A DNA stretch of 64,000 nt from Phytoseiulus persimilis (Eukaryota > Arthropoda > Arachnida > Mesostigmata > Phytoseiidae): positions 33,688,723-33,752,722 of the forward strand of contig CM075103.1 of the NCBI GenBank assembly GCA_037576195.1. Reading direction: 5' to 3'. The translations under genes were made by a program, and so were the position numbers. This document shows positions 13,964 to 25,345 of the stretch, in pieces (position 1 is the first letter of the stretch; every line of letters starts with the position of its first letter). Under the pieces are notes generated by a model, which was not told the origin of the DNA, made no database searches, and saw only the letters and a program-made list of their open reading frames with translations.

Positions 13964-15448
13964 CTGCAGATGAAATGCTGCTCGGCAACCAAGGTCTTGC
14001 GGCGATCACACGCAAAATCGACGAGGGCATTCAACATGTTCCAGACTAAGAAAATACAGTTGGAGACATCCTGTGTCCAAGCGATAACCCAATGTAAATC
14101 AGTCACGGTTATAAGGACAGTAACAAGGAGGAACTCGGAATCAGCACCAGGATTAGCTGGGGAGTGGGCTCCAGGACAACCGGCCTCCAGTGTCACAACT
14201 GAATTCGTGCATAGGAAGTTGACCTGAGCAACCTGCGAAGCAAGAAATCGAGAACAGAGTCCTTTATCTTGATTGATTATGATTGATTGACCTTAAAAGC
14301 AGAGCGCACACAAGCAGTTTCGAAGCTGGAAGCTTCTCGAAAAGCTGGAAGGCTGTGAGGCAATAGTGATCCCGTGAAAGGCGACCGGCGATGATCCTCC
14401 CAGGAAATACAAGTAAGCGATCCAATAACATCACGCTGGGCAGGGCGTGAGAAGATGAGATCTGGCCTTCAGAGGTACAGAGAGTACACTAGAACAGGGG
14501 GACAGGCGCTGATCGTGTGATGAGTGATTAGAATGTCTTCCCTCTGGGACGATGAGTTCGATTGTTCCATCAGAGAGTCTTGCTGGCTTTCTCACAATGT
14601 TCCACACTCTCAGTTGTCCAGACTACGAGAAGCCACGCTGGGAACGGAAGAGAGATGATTCTCGCGTCGATTTCGGATCTTAGCGTCACTTCTCGCAACT
14701 AAAAGTACTATGAAAGGTGTTAAAGTGACAAGTCTGAGAGTTTCATAAGCGTTTCCGGGGAAATTCCAGCTTAGCCCATCCATGAGACAGTTCGGTCGGC
14801 AAAAAACGATCCTCGAAAAAACGCTGAAAAATCAGATCGCTTTGCAGTGGCCGAATGGCTCAATTATCTCTTAAAACAGCCTAATTTTCAACAAACTTCA
14901 TGATTTCGAAGGGAAAACGGGGAATCATGACCTTAGTTCCGCCGGAATCGCGGAATCGCCAGTATCGACCATTTAGGTGAAGCCTTCGGTGTTAACAGGC
15001 GAACTTAGCTTCTGGAAGTTGACTGAACGCCACGCATTTTGAGTACCTTATCATCTTCCTGGGGAAGCGGACTTATGAGCTGTCGAAGTTTAGCGCTCAG
15101 AAGTTTCGCAAGCACCCAATATATACCACGATGAATTAGGCAGCGATCATCACGGGAGCTCGAGCCGGAATGCAGGGGAGATTCGAAGACATCGACTACA
15201 GATGCAACAGTTGTGGAGGAAACCCTGGGACGTTGCAGAACGTTGATATGGAGTGTCAGAGCAGACCGGACGAGGACATCGAGTTTCGGGAAGGGATCGG
15301 TCTACACGGGGACTCGCAGAGGAAAAGTTTGGAACACACCAAAGAAACTCTCGAGGAATAGCGGGAAGCGCACAGGGAGCTGACCCCAATCCGAGGATCT
15401 GACGAGTAACCACCAGAGTGGCTGTGTCTGTGCACGGGTATCTGAGGT
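13964..15448. other. No supportable gene
   Basis: The first 250 bases may be further decayed LINE sequence downstream of the fragment at 13674. The rest shows short reading frames without recognisable content. Confidence 0.4.
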
Positions 15449-15458
15449 ATAAATATAT
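15449..15458 (+). promoter_or_regulatory. Possible TATA box
   Basis: TATAAATATA lies about 20 bases before the ATG of a small ORF at 15480. The spacing is too tight for a long leader, so it may be coincidental. Confidence 0.25.
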
Positions 15459-15479
15459 GTGTATCAAACAGATCTGTCT

Positions 15480-15746
15480 ATGAATCAATCAATGGGGATC
15501 AGCGGCTCAAATTCGGATTTCCCCTCCCGGGTTTCACTTATCCGCCAACTCTTAGCAACTACATCACGCGAGGCTAGAGCAGAAATGACTGAAGACAGGT
15601 CAGCCGTAGTCGGCGCGCAGGGCGACTCGGAAGCAGACAGCTCTGGGCGGAACTTAGCGGATAATATCCCCGAGAACCTCCGGGATCGAGCGCCGTTAGT
15701 AGGCCCGCTCTTTCGAGGCTCGCGGATCCTTCCTAATGTCAGATAA
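15480..15746 (+). CDS. Small unrecognised ORF
   Basis: An 88-codon frame starts at the ATG 15480 just after a TATA-like box and ends at 15746. The product is polar, rich in Ser, Arg, Asp and Glu, with no signal peptide, membrane segment or domain that I recognise. It lies about 200 bases upstream of the phosphatase gene on the same strand. It could be a chance frame or one exon of an unknown gene. No function is proposed. Confidence 0.2.
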   Translation: MNQSMGISGSNSDFPSRVSLIRQLLATTSREARAEMTEDRSAVVGAQGDSEADSSGRNLADNIPENLRDRAPLVGPLFRGSRILPNVR

Positions 15747-15861
15747 GGGGATTACTTTTGAATCCTTGGATGACACATGGGAGTATTTTCCGGATCCAGA
15801 CAATGGAGACCTAAACCACTGATGAATTTGCACAACGCATCATTTAAACGGTGCTATTAGC

Positions 15862-15869
15862 TATATAAG
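15862..15869 (+). promoter_or_regulatory. TATA box of the acid phosphatase gene
   Basis: TATATAAG lies 68 bases upstream of the ATG at 15930. That predicts transcription starting near 15890-15900 and a leader of about 35 bases. Confidence 0.5.
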
Positions 15870-15929
15870 CGCATGCCACATCCGTAGGAGCTCAGAGAGT
15901 TCATTCTCAGCGTGCACTTGGCGAAAACT

Positions 15930-17638
15930 ATGTACGTTCCCGCCTGCATCCTGGTTTTCTTGTTGCATCGACATGGCATGCGGCATCCGTTCGAATATTT
16001 CGAAGGCATCGGTGACCCTGTACCACAAGAGCAGCTCGGTGAGACTACATTCGTAGAACATGCTTTTATTCACACGTTCCTCGACACCTCTGGTTTGCGA
16101 CGTAATAACGAGTAACAGTCAACGAGCAGCCGGTTCATGCCGACAACAGTGCTCGCAGTGACTTGTCGCGAGATCTCGACTCTAGACTCGTTCGCCTGAG
16201 GCCATACTTTAGCGGGCTTTATCCACGCCGAATGTCACGGAAGAGATGACATTCGAGCAAGTTTGAGGCGACCGCCACCAGGGTAACAGATCGGAACCTC
16301 GCCTTGTGTTGCTTCACTGAGCTTGGCAATTTCCCCATTCTGTGAAGGCCTTCTGACGGAGAAAGGGGAGCGGCAGATGAGTGCTCTTGGGAAGCACTTG
16401 GCGGCCAAACACGATCCAGGAAGCCCGGTTAGAGGTCCAGTGGAGGTCACGCTCGAAAGAGTAAATCCCGAAGCCATTTCGTCGTCCGTTTCAAGGTTAA
16501 ATGAACATTGCAATCATTCCCGACTTGAACTTGGTCGATACCATAGCTCCAATGGTTCCATTTGAGTTCACGAGAAGTTTTCGTCCAGGTGCAAGGAAAG
16601 CTCCAAGATTATTTTCAAGAATTTCCTGAACAAAACAGTCGATGCTTCGGTGAGTCTAATGAGGCCGGATATCTGAATGACATTCACCCCCCGTACGTCC
16701 CTGGCGACTTCCAATGATTTAATAAGAGTTCACCCTCCTTATTTCGGGAGCGACCCGGGGAATCACTCATTTCTGTTATAGGTCATGAAGACTGATTACT
16801 CGATGCTGTACAAGGAGATGATTGTGCGTAACATCGAGCCCATGATGTCTCGTGAGTTCACAACCGACCAAGGTTCCCGCGTCAGCGACTACATCAATTT
16901 CCTGAACGAGAGAGCCAATTCCAGCAAGAAAACAATGGAAGAGAAGTAAATGCTTGGTTCCTGTTCTTATTGTCCTCAAGGAGAAGATCGAATATCGATG
17001 ACGCGGCGATGAATATCAAGCTGTGTCGTTCGTCTTGCAGGTATCAAATCGTTGAGAGCTTGCTCACCGCGATGAAGAATGGACATGATCTCCCTCCATA
17101 TGCCGATGAGAGGACACTGGAGGAATGCCTGAATGTGATGAACCGCCAACTCATCGAAGGCTACAGGGGAAAATTGGCTGCTGAAATCGTGGAAGATATG
17201 GCGACTAGGCTAAGGTCGGCTCCACTGACAAATGCGGAGAGATCAAGTCGAATCTGGACGAAATCATGCCACAATTCTTACGAGATTTCTGATATCATTT
17301 CAGCGATCTTCCGAACGCCCCCTCTAACTTTGTTGAATACTCCGTCTCTGATATACACGTCGTGTCCGTGTTAGAAAGATTGGGATGCAGCATACAGGGC
17401 TGGCCAGACTATGGCTCAGCCTATGAAATTCGAATCCATGAGGATGGCTATGTTGGTCTAGATGCGATCAATAATTCCGGTGAGTGACCGAACATGCAAG
17501 AGATGCTACACCGCATTGAATATCGCATTTGAATACGATTTAAGATTAAAATTGATTTCCCTCGTAGCGGACGCCAAGATCACCGAGAGGACGGCGATCA
17601 AATCAACAACTGTGCAGAGACTTCGCCACTTCCTCTGA
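15930..17638 (+). pseudogene. Histidine acid phosphatase gene, six exons, disrupted
   Basis: Histidine acid phosphatases hydrolyse phosphomonoesters at acid pH, usually as lysosomal or secreted enzymes. I trace exons 15930-16038, 16348-16495, 16589-16649, 16782-16945, 17041-17479 and 17568-17638. All junctions are GT-AG and the codon phases agree. Exon 1 has the catalytic RHGMRHP signature; exon 2 has the GLLTEKGERQ segment and the SS..R position; exon 5 has LPPY and PDYGSAYEIRI. Three oddities are visible. The frame shifts by one base between about 17215 and 17239. An in-frame TGA lies at 17290-17292. The usual YSxHD motif reads YSVSD, so the catalytic His of the HD pair is Ser. The RHG motif lies only 14 residues from the ATG, leaving no normal signal peptide. 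Probably a recent pseudogene, unless these are assembly errors. Confidence 0.8.
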
Positions 17639-17645
17639 GAATAAT

Positions 17646-17651
17646 AATAAA
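17646..17651 (+). terminator. Poly(A) signal of the phosphatase gene
   Basis: AATAAA lies 8 bases after the TGA stop at 17636-17638, within an AATAATAATAAA run. The 3' untranslated region would be very short. Confidence 0.5.
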
Positions 17652-19771
17652 TGATCCGATTTAATCAAGATCGAGAACTCGTCAAGACAGGAAACGAGGG
17701 GTCGTTTTCCCATCATTAGGACCAGAGGCATCATGCCATATAGTATGCGCTGAAAGTGTGCAAGTATCCACTGAATCATGCAGATACGAGCATTCATATG
17801 CAGTCGCGAAGATCTTGGTCTTCATCTCTTTTCCTCATGATTTCGCGCTTCCGAACCCAGACGAGAAGTCAGTATTCGGGAGAGCGCTGAATCTCCTTCC
17901 TCAGAGCTAATATTCCACTGGCTAAGATACAGAACACCCACTCCACGACTCAGCAAATCGAGTCGTGGACTCGCGTACATGGTGGAAGTAACAATAACTC
18001 TGCAAGATATCCATCCGAAGCTCCGCCATGTGACACGTCTGGCCCATGATCCATTGTCAAGCTTTCGAGTTCGAAAATATGAACGTGATTGCTCACTGCG
18101 ATCAATAAGGTTCACAATGAATCGGTCTTCTTCGTGGGGGAAGCTCCTTTCCTCGACATTGACCCGATTCCCGACGATGGATGCGTACTGCCTATGCGCT
18201 ACGCCAACTGCATGATTGTGTGTGGGCCCCACTCATCACGACTCCTGGCAATGATCAGTCGAAATGCTGAAACCTCACTCTCGATCCGTCCGATTGTCTG
18301 AGTCCTCGAGGAGCTTCTCTTCACTCATCTGGTGTACAATTCGAACCGACTGAGCGCCGTCTCCGAAACCAATCATTGAATGCTACAACTCAGGTCCTTG
18401 GCTCCGAGACTTCTTAGTGAAGACAAGCGACCAAATAGAGAATTCCCGAAACCGTACCTTCAAAACTTCTGAACGGTGCAGATTTGAACCTGGCAGCCCA
18501 CGCAGTAAAATGATCCGATCGGGTTGGCAAATCTCAACCAAGATGCACACCGGGCTGTGTTAGCGATCTATAGCATCAATCTCCGGGTCTTTCGTCAGTG
18601 GCTCGCTGAATTACCGTCGCCGAATCCACAGGATCTCACCACTCCTCACGATTTGAGAGAGCGATTTTCCGATTCGTCATTTCCCGCGACATCTGCGTTT
18701 TTGACCAGGACTTCAGAGCCATAGCTATGACGGATCCTACGTCAAAAAAATTGCCGCCGGAAAGAGGGTCACCGTCGCGAATCCACTGCGTTAGCATCGA
18801 GCGTATGTGCCCCGCGGGAATCACATAATCCACGAGCGATGAGAACAAGTACGGTGGTCATCTTCTTCCTGCTTTAGGGATATTTCGCTCAGTGTCTGCG
18901 TTGACGACTGTATTCCAGGAAGCGGTGCTTGGTGCTCACCGTCATTGTCGGAGATGCCGAGCCCATCCTGCTGAGGACATATGACCCCAGAACCCGTTTG
19001 CTCGATGGAAACTCATTCCCCTCCACTGGTTCTCATCCTTTCACGCTGTCACCACAGCATGTAGGATACATTACCTGAATCAGATATCTGCCCCTCAGGT
19101 GAACCCGGGTCTAGTCAAGTCGAGTCGGAAGAACTCGAGGTTTAAGCAGGTCTGCGATCCGAACAGTGCCATGTTGGGGCAAGATTGCACCTCACATTTC
19201 TCTTCCTGGACCCCGCACAGAAATACTCCCCAGAGAATAGTCTGGAAACGTACAATCGATGGATTGGAACAGTCGCATGGAGGATAAACACGAAGAGTCG
19301 CGGAGTTCCAATGACGAGCCGCAATGAATCCTTTCAGCTCACAACCCATGTCTCGGGTGAACTCAACATCGACCGTGGTATAAACCTGAACTGCTGCACG
19401 CACATTGTTTTGGAATCACGAGCAGTCAAAGCTAGAGCAACAATCACAATGCTGCTGCTGCAAAAATGTTCTCTCAATCTCCGTGAAGGCATGTTGAACA
19501 GAGGCAGTCGAGCTGCCAGCTGCTGCCGCAGATGTCGAAGTCGCTCCGTTGAGGGTATCTTGAGCCCTTACTGAAAACCGTGGGGCCTATTTTCTCGGTT
19601 TAGTCGGTGCTCCGAAAAATTGTCGTCGTACTGAGAATTAAGGGCGGATGATGCGGAAAACGAGGGGAGGCTGCCGAAACCGCGATTCCCGCTCGATTGA
19701 TGCAGGCCACTGTTACACCATTGGAATACTCATTTATTGCATAGAAACCGAGGGAACCGAATCCAAATCTC
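17652..19771. other. Intergenic stretch, possible unassigned exons
   Basis: No gene is assigned. Two plus-strand stretches, around 18110-18300 and 19185-19574, have exon-like composition and follow AG acceptors, but I recognise no family and cannot build a multi-exon model. It separates the convergent phosphatase (+) and lipase (-) genes. Confidence 0.35.
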
Positions 19772-21111
19772 TCATGTATCCGAACTGATACAGCCGTCTT
19801 CGAATGGAAGCGACTTCACGAAAGTTGCAACTCTGCTCCGATATTCCTTGTGCTCACTATCCCGCTTATTCTCCAAGTCCTGAAATTTCAACATGATATC
19901 GTTGATGGTGTAGCAACGTGTATCCACTCCCACGACGGCGTCCACATGAGTCATTCCGTTTCCCTCGATGAATTTGTAGTCGGTTGCATTCAACTCAGCG
20001 ATCACTTTCTTTGCAGTCTCGGTGCCGGTGAAGATGTCATCCATCACGTAGAACAACGAGAAAGGGACTCCGATCGCCGAGAAATTGTACTTGGGGGGCT
20101 CAGTCTGGGAACGACCGAATCGTTAGAGGATTACTGATGTTCCGTCCATGAAGGCGATCTATGTGAGTGGAACAAAACCTACTGAGTTGTATTCTTCTTC
20201 ATTGGTGAAACCTGTCAGAGGTAATTTCCTGAAGTCGATTTTCGTCCAGGGATCTTTCCCCCATTGTTGACCGTAGTTGTAGGCGTTCATCGTTGTGGAA
20301 CCAGCCGGGAATTTGCTGAAGTAGATTGCGCTGCGAGTCTGGGATGATCCCCAATGACCGAAGAACTTCGATGAAACCTTGTCCCCCAAATAAACCGTTC
20401 ACGCTCTGATCGCTAAGCGTGCTCCAGGAGCCATCCCGTGTGCTCACGTGGCCCACGTTACGAACGAGACCGAACGTGTTGTAGATCGTAAATCAATAAC
20501 GTCTCCGATACGGAAACGTTGTGCACTGGACGCCGAGTGATGCCTGATGCGGTCTACTGAGGGTTAGACGTGAGGACGACGTTATGTTTGTGGCGCTGTG
20601 TTCTCCACCCGGTTGAAGAGTCGCTTTCCGAACGCCACCGTTTCTCAAAAGTATTCAATCATCAAGGAAGTGTCCTCCTGAGCACAAATGTTTCGAACAC
20701 TTGATTTTTGAGCGCCTGTCAACGACGTCTGCTGACCTCGAGTCCAAACTCGGCGGCCAAAGATTCCGGGAGAGTTGAACGCCTCTCCGCTTGTGGACAT
20801 CCACCGCCGCCCTTCGTTGTGCCATACGTTTCGCTCCTGAACGCGCGAAGCGGGCCACGCGATCAGTGGTTTTTCGTCTCCCCGTCGACCAGCTATCGTT
20901 CCCTTAAATTGCGAGGAGCGCGTCTTCCCTGGAGCCATCAGTCGAATTACAGGAGGACCGCCTCTCTGGACCATGCCAGGAACTCGTGCCCTCTTCCCGA
21001 CAAATGGTTACAGGCGGTTGGCCCTCTAGGCAGCTTCTTCATCCTTGATACAGCTCCTCACGTGTGCCCGAGTACCTATCGTGAGAAATTGCATGCGAGA
21101 CCGCCGGCGAG

Positions 21112-21200
21112 GGCCTTCAAGAGCGTAGGAGACCGTTCACGGGGCCTTCAAGAGCCTGCAAACCGTTTACGAGAGCCTTCGGGAGCGTCTACGTGACGTC
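21112..21200. repeat. Short imperfect tandem repeat in the lipase intron
   Basis: About three imperfect copies of a roughly 30-base unit containing GCCTTCAAGAGC and CCGTTCACG occur in the intron between lipase exons 5 and 6. Confidence 0.4.
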
Positions 21201-22389
21201 CCTCAATCCAAGCTCCAGTAGGAGCTTCAGAAAAAACCCAGTAACCTATACGACGTCGAATCCAAGACTGAATCACAATTCAAAAGGAGGAATCCAGGAA
21301 GAGTCGAAGAAGTAACTCGGTAACGGCTCAGACAAGCTGATGCGCAATCCTTGAGGAAGCCTTCAGAAACAGCCGAGGCGATCAGTCGACGCGAGCCACA
21401 GGACGAGCGTCTGGAAGGCGACCAAACTTCCGCTTCATGAATCTGAAGGAGAAGCCCTCGTGGAGGGCTCCAGGAACTGCCGAAGAGGACATTCAATTTG
21501 CTGCGATGATCCGCTATTTCAGTCATAGGTTTCTGACAGGCCGGAATCATGGATCGACAACGGAATTCCTCTCACGAAGACGCACGCTTATCGCAAGAAC
21601 GCACTTATATCGAATTCCACGCTCGATTATCGAGCTTCTCAGGCTCTGATAGACGGGAACCCCAAAGAGGTTGGGAGCTCTTAAAGGTGATGCTCGATCT
21701 TCCGAATGAACGTAGTATTCTAGGCTGAAACACTAACAGAGATCGGGAACTTTCTTCAAGATCCAGCGTCCAAAGTGATAGAGACCAGTTTTACGGTCAA
21801 GACGAACCTAGTTCAAGTGAGGATCATTCGAGATCCCTTCGAGGAGGTTTCGGTTAGTCAAGACGTTGAGTACGAGTTCACAGGCCCGGGGGAGGATGGC
21901 ACACGCGGCTGCTTTGGTGAGTGAAGCGATTCTGCTTGGAGCGTCCCCATCCGAGGCTGGGAGTTGCCTGCCAAATAGCTGATCGAACAGCAGCAGGAAA
22001 GGCAGATTGATCACCGGTACTGCCTGATTCATGAAACAGAACGTGATTGAGAATATTATCTGTTATGTTCGAGTTGATTCTCGGGAAGATATAAACGTAG
22101 GTGCTCTTTGCATTCAGCTTACCACTTGCAGTCCCTCGATCACGCGTGGCCCGGCCACAAGAGTACTCTTGAGTACTTCTGCGGTGTCCGCTCCGAATTT
22201 CAGAACTGAGACAACGGCGGCGAAATGGGAAAGCTGGAAGGTCGATGTTTACGGTTCCGAAGTTCATTCACTTGTTCAGCGGACTAACGCTTCGTGTAAA
22301 GGAGCCGTCGAAGTTCTCCGAGAGGATCGATGTCAGAGCGATTCCGGTCCTGAACTCGGAAGGTCTTGAGTATGTGGGTTTCCTTCCGG

Positions 22390-23031
22390 CAGTTGCGTAT
22401 CCAGGGGGGGGGGGGCAGAGCGGGTTCTGGCACCGGGCGCAAAACTGACGGCGCGGGCGAAGCTGGGGGGCGCGAAGTTGGCGGCGCAAGACTTCGGACC
22501 TCTATCCCTCGAGGGGGCTCAACGCTCAGGACGGGCTCAAAGTTCCGTCAATCTCCTTCGCTGCAGGAGAAATTCAGCGAGAGCACATATGAGATTCCAG
22601 ATCGATTCATCAAACGGACTTCATGATGAGATGAATGACTGTAAAATGCTGGTCCGTGTCAAGGACCATGCGCGAGTGAAGGTTCCGGTGGAACTCCCCG
22701 GCTTCATCATCTAATTCGGTGATGAGAGCGTTATTCGGATCTGCGTGCTGCCACGCGAATTCTTCTCACCATCGCCGTTACAAAATCCAGCTGTGAGAGG
22801 TCTTTCAGAGAGTCAAGGCGGATTATGAATCATGAGCTGTGTGTAGTCCCGCCGCAATCGAGGCCCATTCGGCGCGATCATCACAGTATCGTGATGAAAT
22901 TGAGTAGAAACGTTTCCAACTCCAAGAATCCCTACCAATTGCCCACCAAACTTCCTACCACCAGGTAGTGGGGGGGGGGGGGGCAGTTTCGCCGCTTCGT
23001 TCCGGCGCGGCTTGAGCTAGATACGCCACTA
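22390..23031. mobile_element. Non-autonomous element with CAGTGGCGTA-type ends and poly-G tracts
   Basis: The left end reads CAGTTGCGTATCCAGG followed by a long G run. The right end, inverted, reads TAGTGGCGTATCTAG, and a second long G run lies inside it near 22965-22983. The about 640-bp element sits wholly within the lipase intron between exons 3 and 4, so its insertion need not have damaged the gene. There is no coding potential that I recognise and no clear target duplication. The related element at 41283-41551 shows the same paired ends. Confidence 0.55.
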
Positions 23032-24768
23032 TTCGAGGAGAAGACCTCGAATGTTCGACGTTTCTCTCGACAAAAGCCGACCATCGCAGGCCAGAAAGTG
23101 ATTGATTGGACAATGGTTCCTGTCTCACCTTGTCATCATAAGAGTGATCCTGGGAGAGGAATGCAAACGAAATCGTAGTCCCTAGTGAGTGTCCGATGAG
23201 ATAGAATTTCGATTGTTTAGTTTCACTGAGGACTTCATCGAAAGAGGTCGGCAGATCGAGCTCGGCCTGCTATTGCCACCTGGAACATGAACGCGGCAGT
23301 CATGAGCAAAGGATAGGGTTGATCGAAAGAAGGAACGGGGGCCCCTCTGGAACATTTTTCGAGGACATATCCGTCCATGTAGATACATGGACGTTTGTCT
23401 CTGATCTGTGACGTCCCAAAATACTCCATGAATGTCGCTGACCATTGGGTACATATCCCACTTCAAACGAGCGGAAGCGGATACCATTTCGGCAACAGCG
23501 ATAACAGCGCTCCCACAACTGTTGGAATCGCAAGACAGCAATCGGCGATGATAACTTTTCTCTCCTAGGCTCTCACCGTGCTTGAGGGGCACCCTTGGTC
23601 CCGAAAGAATTCCACTCTCCATATCATCTTTCGATATAATTGCCATTCTGCTAGGGCTCAGTCAATCAGATCCTGGAGTTTCGAGGCAAGAACTTTGCAG
23701 CGAGTGCTCTTGCCTTGTCTGCGTCGCTTTCCATTCTTCAAATCAAACTTCCCAAGGTACTTTTCCTCTAGAGATCCGGGATGGATCATTCAGAGGGATT
23801 TAATTGCGAACTTGACCGCGGACGGCCCAGCGCTCGCACGTTGACACCCCGAGCGTTGTGGTACGAGACTCCTGCGCAGACACGAAGGCTGCGGTGAGTT
23901 TCATTTGATCTCCCGTTGATGGGAAGGGTTTCCGAGCGCGAGGGATTTTGGGCTCGGGGAACGAAGCCCTGCAGCGCAGCTGTTAAATCTGACTCGTCCC
24001 CTTGAACTGCTCCATCTTGACCACCATGGATCACAACTTTTCTTGCCTCAGTCGCTCCAACGGCGCTTATTGGCCGCCGGCTCGCACTGCCTTTTACCTG
24101 CTGTATCCAGATCAGCTCATACGCTGATGTTTGATACCGACAGACTGGGGGTTTGGCTGGCGAGGCAAAAACCTGTATCTCGTGAGGAGGAACTGCACTT
24201 ACGTTGCCTTGTAATATTCCACCGCCTTTGGCTGCTTTGTCACGCCTTTCAACATGACCGAATTGCTGAACTGATTGCCACGGAAATTGACGACTCAGAC
24301 ATCGTAGCCATTATCGGCCAGGACGAAGGCGGTGCTTTGATTTCGGAGATTCCACATGCAGTCGAATGCTGATGAGCCCGTTCCGTGCGCGATGATGACG
24401 GGAGCGGAATGTTTTTCATCGAAAATGCCCATACTCCGTATCCTCCATAAGAGGAGAACCCAGCCATCGGGTGTCACGACTGTATGGAAGGTTAGATTCA
24501 TACCGTGTATGCGAGCATAGGCGGCCTGAACGGGAAATTCTCTGTCAAACCTCCAGTGCCTTGGTATTCTATGTTCTCGATGGCGAAACGGGAATTTCTA
24601 CTCACATAGTCATCTCTATTTAGAGCTTCAATTTCCATTGCTACGTCAGCGGGAAGTGTGAGTTTGGTTATCACTGACTCTGACGCAACAGGAATGAGGA
24701 CGACCATCAGCAACTGAAACGATTCGAGTCGCATCTTCGAACTGTGCTGCAGTCGGGAAGATGCTCTG

Positions 24769-24773
24769 ACTGA
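24769..24773 (-). promoter_or_regulatory. Possible initiator (TCAGT) of the lipase gene
   Basis: On the minus strand TCAGT, the arthropod initiator consensus, lies 35 bases before the ATG at 24734, in the context GTTCAGTCAGAG. No TATA box is obvious upstream. Confidence 0.3.
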
Positions 24774-25067
24774 ACTGCGTGCGACCGACAGCACACGGAA
24801 GTCGAGAGTGCTATGAGTGAGGGAGTTAGGAGAAGAGTGGGAAAACGTCCGTGCGAATGCGCTATAGGAAAGGAAAATGAAGAAGAGCCTGAGCGATTTT
24901 CCATATTCCTCACATCCTTGATGAACGCCATCGTATATCGGGCAAGAACTCCTGATAGCTTCTCGGCCTGCAAACTGTTTGAAGACGGCGTTCGGTACAA
25001 GTGTTTGAATGAAAGTACAAATATTTAAGAACGCCAAGGAAGTCGGAAGTACCCCCATTTTGAAGAG

Positions 25068-25345
25068 NNNNNNNNNNNNNNNNNNNNNNNNNNNNNNNNN
25101 NNNNNNNNNNNNNNNNNNNNNNNNNNNNNNNNNNNNNNNNNNNNNNNNNNNNNNNNNNNNNNNNNNNNNNNNNNNNNNNNNNNNNNNNNNNNNNNNNNNN
25201 NNNNNNNNNNNNNNNNNNNNNNNNNNNNNNNNNNNNNNNNNNNNNNNNNNNNNNNNNNNNNNNNNNNNNNNNNNNNNNNNNNNNNNNNNNNNNNNNNNNN
25301 NNNNNNNNNNNNNNNNNNNNNNNNNNNNNNNNNNNNNNNNNNNNN
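25068..25345. other. Assembly gap (Ns)
   Basis: There are 278 undetermined bases directly at the low-coordinate edge of the 45-bp minisatellite. The true array length and its low-coordinate boundary are therefore unknown. Confidence 1.

Larger units (their letters stand above)
19772..24734 (-). pseudogene. Acid/gastric-type lipase (LIPA family), seven exons, three nonsense codons
   Basis: The family hydrolyses triglycerides and cholesteryl esters in lysosomes or gut lumen. Exons, in transcript order, are 24734-24606, 24525-24203, 23279-23129, 22233-22123, 22023-21808, 20338-20183 and 20098-19772. Every junction has GT-AG and the phases close to 471 codons; the family is usually about 400. 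Exon 1 encodes a signal peptide. Exon 2 has TPDGWVLLLWRI, an APVIIAHGTGSS oxyanion loop and LADNGYDV. Exon 3 has the nucleophile elbow GHSLG, exon 6 FPAGSTTMN, and exon 7 the Asp (VMDD) and His (THVDAV) positions. Stops are at 24295-24297 (TGA, where the family has Trp in GYDVW), 23270-23272 (TAG) and 21808-21810 (TAG, last codon of exon 5). The triad is intact, so loss would be recent. The exon 3 acceptor was chosen because it alone restores phase. Confidence 0.85.

Noticed and set aside
23300-24200. An extra lipase exon between exons 2 and 3
   Set aside because: Phase suggested a missing piece, but extending exon 3 to the acceptor at 23279 restores phase without another exon.
17290-24297. 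TGA read as tryptophan (alternative genetic code)
   Set aside because: TGA replaces an expected Trp in the lipase and perhaps in the phosphatase, but the same genes use TGG for Trp elsewhere, end at TGA or other normal stops, and also contain TAG lesions. Pseudogene decay is simpler.
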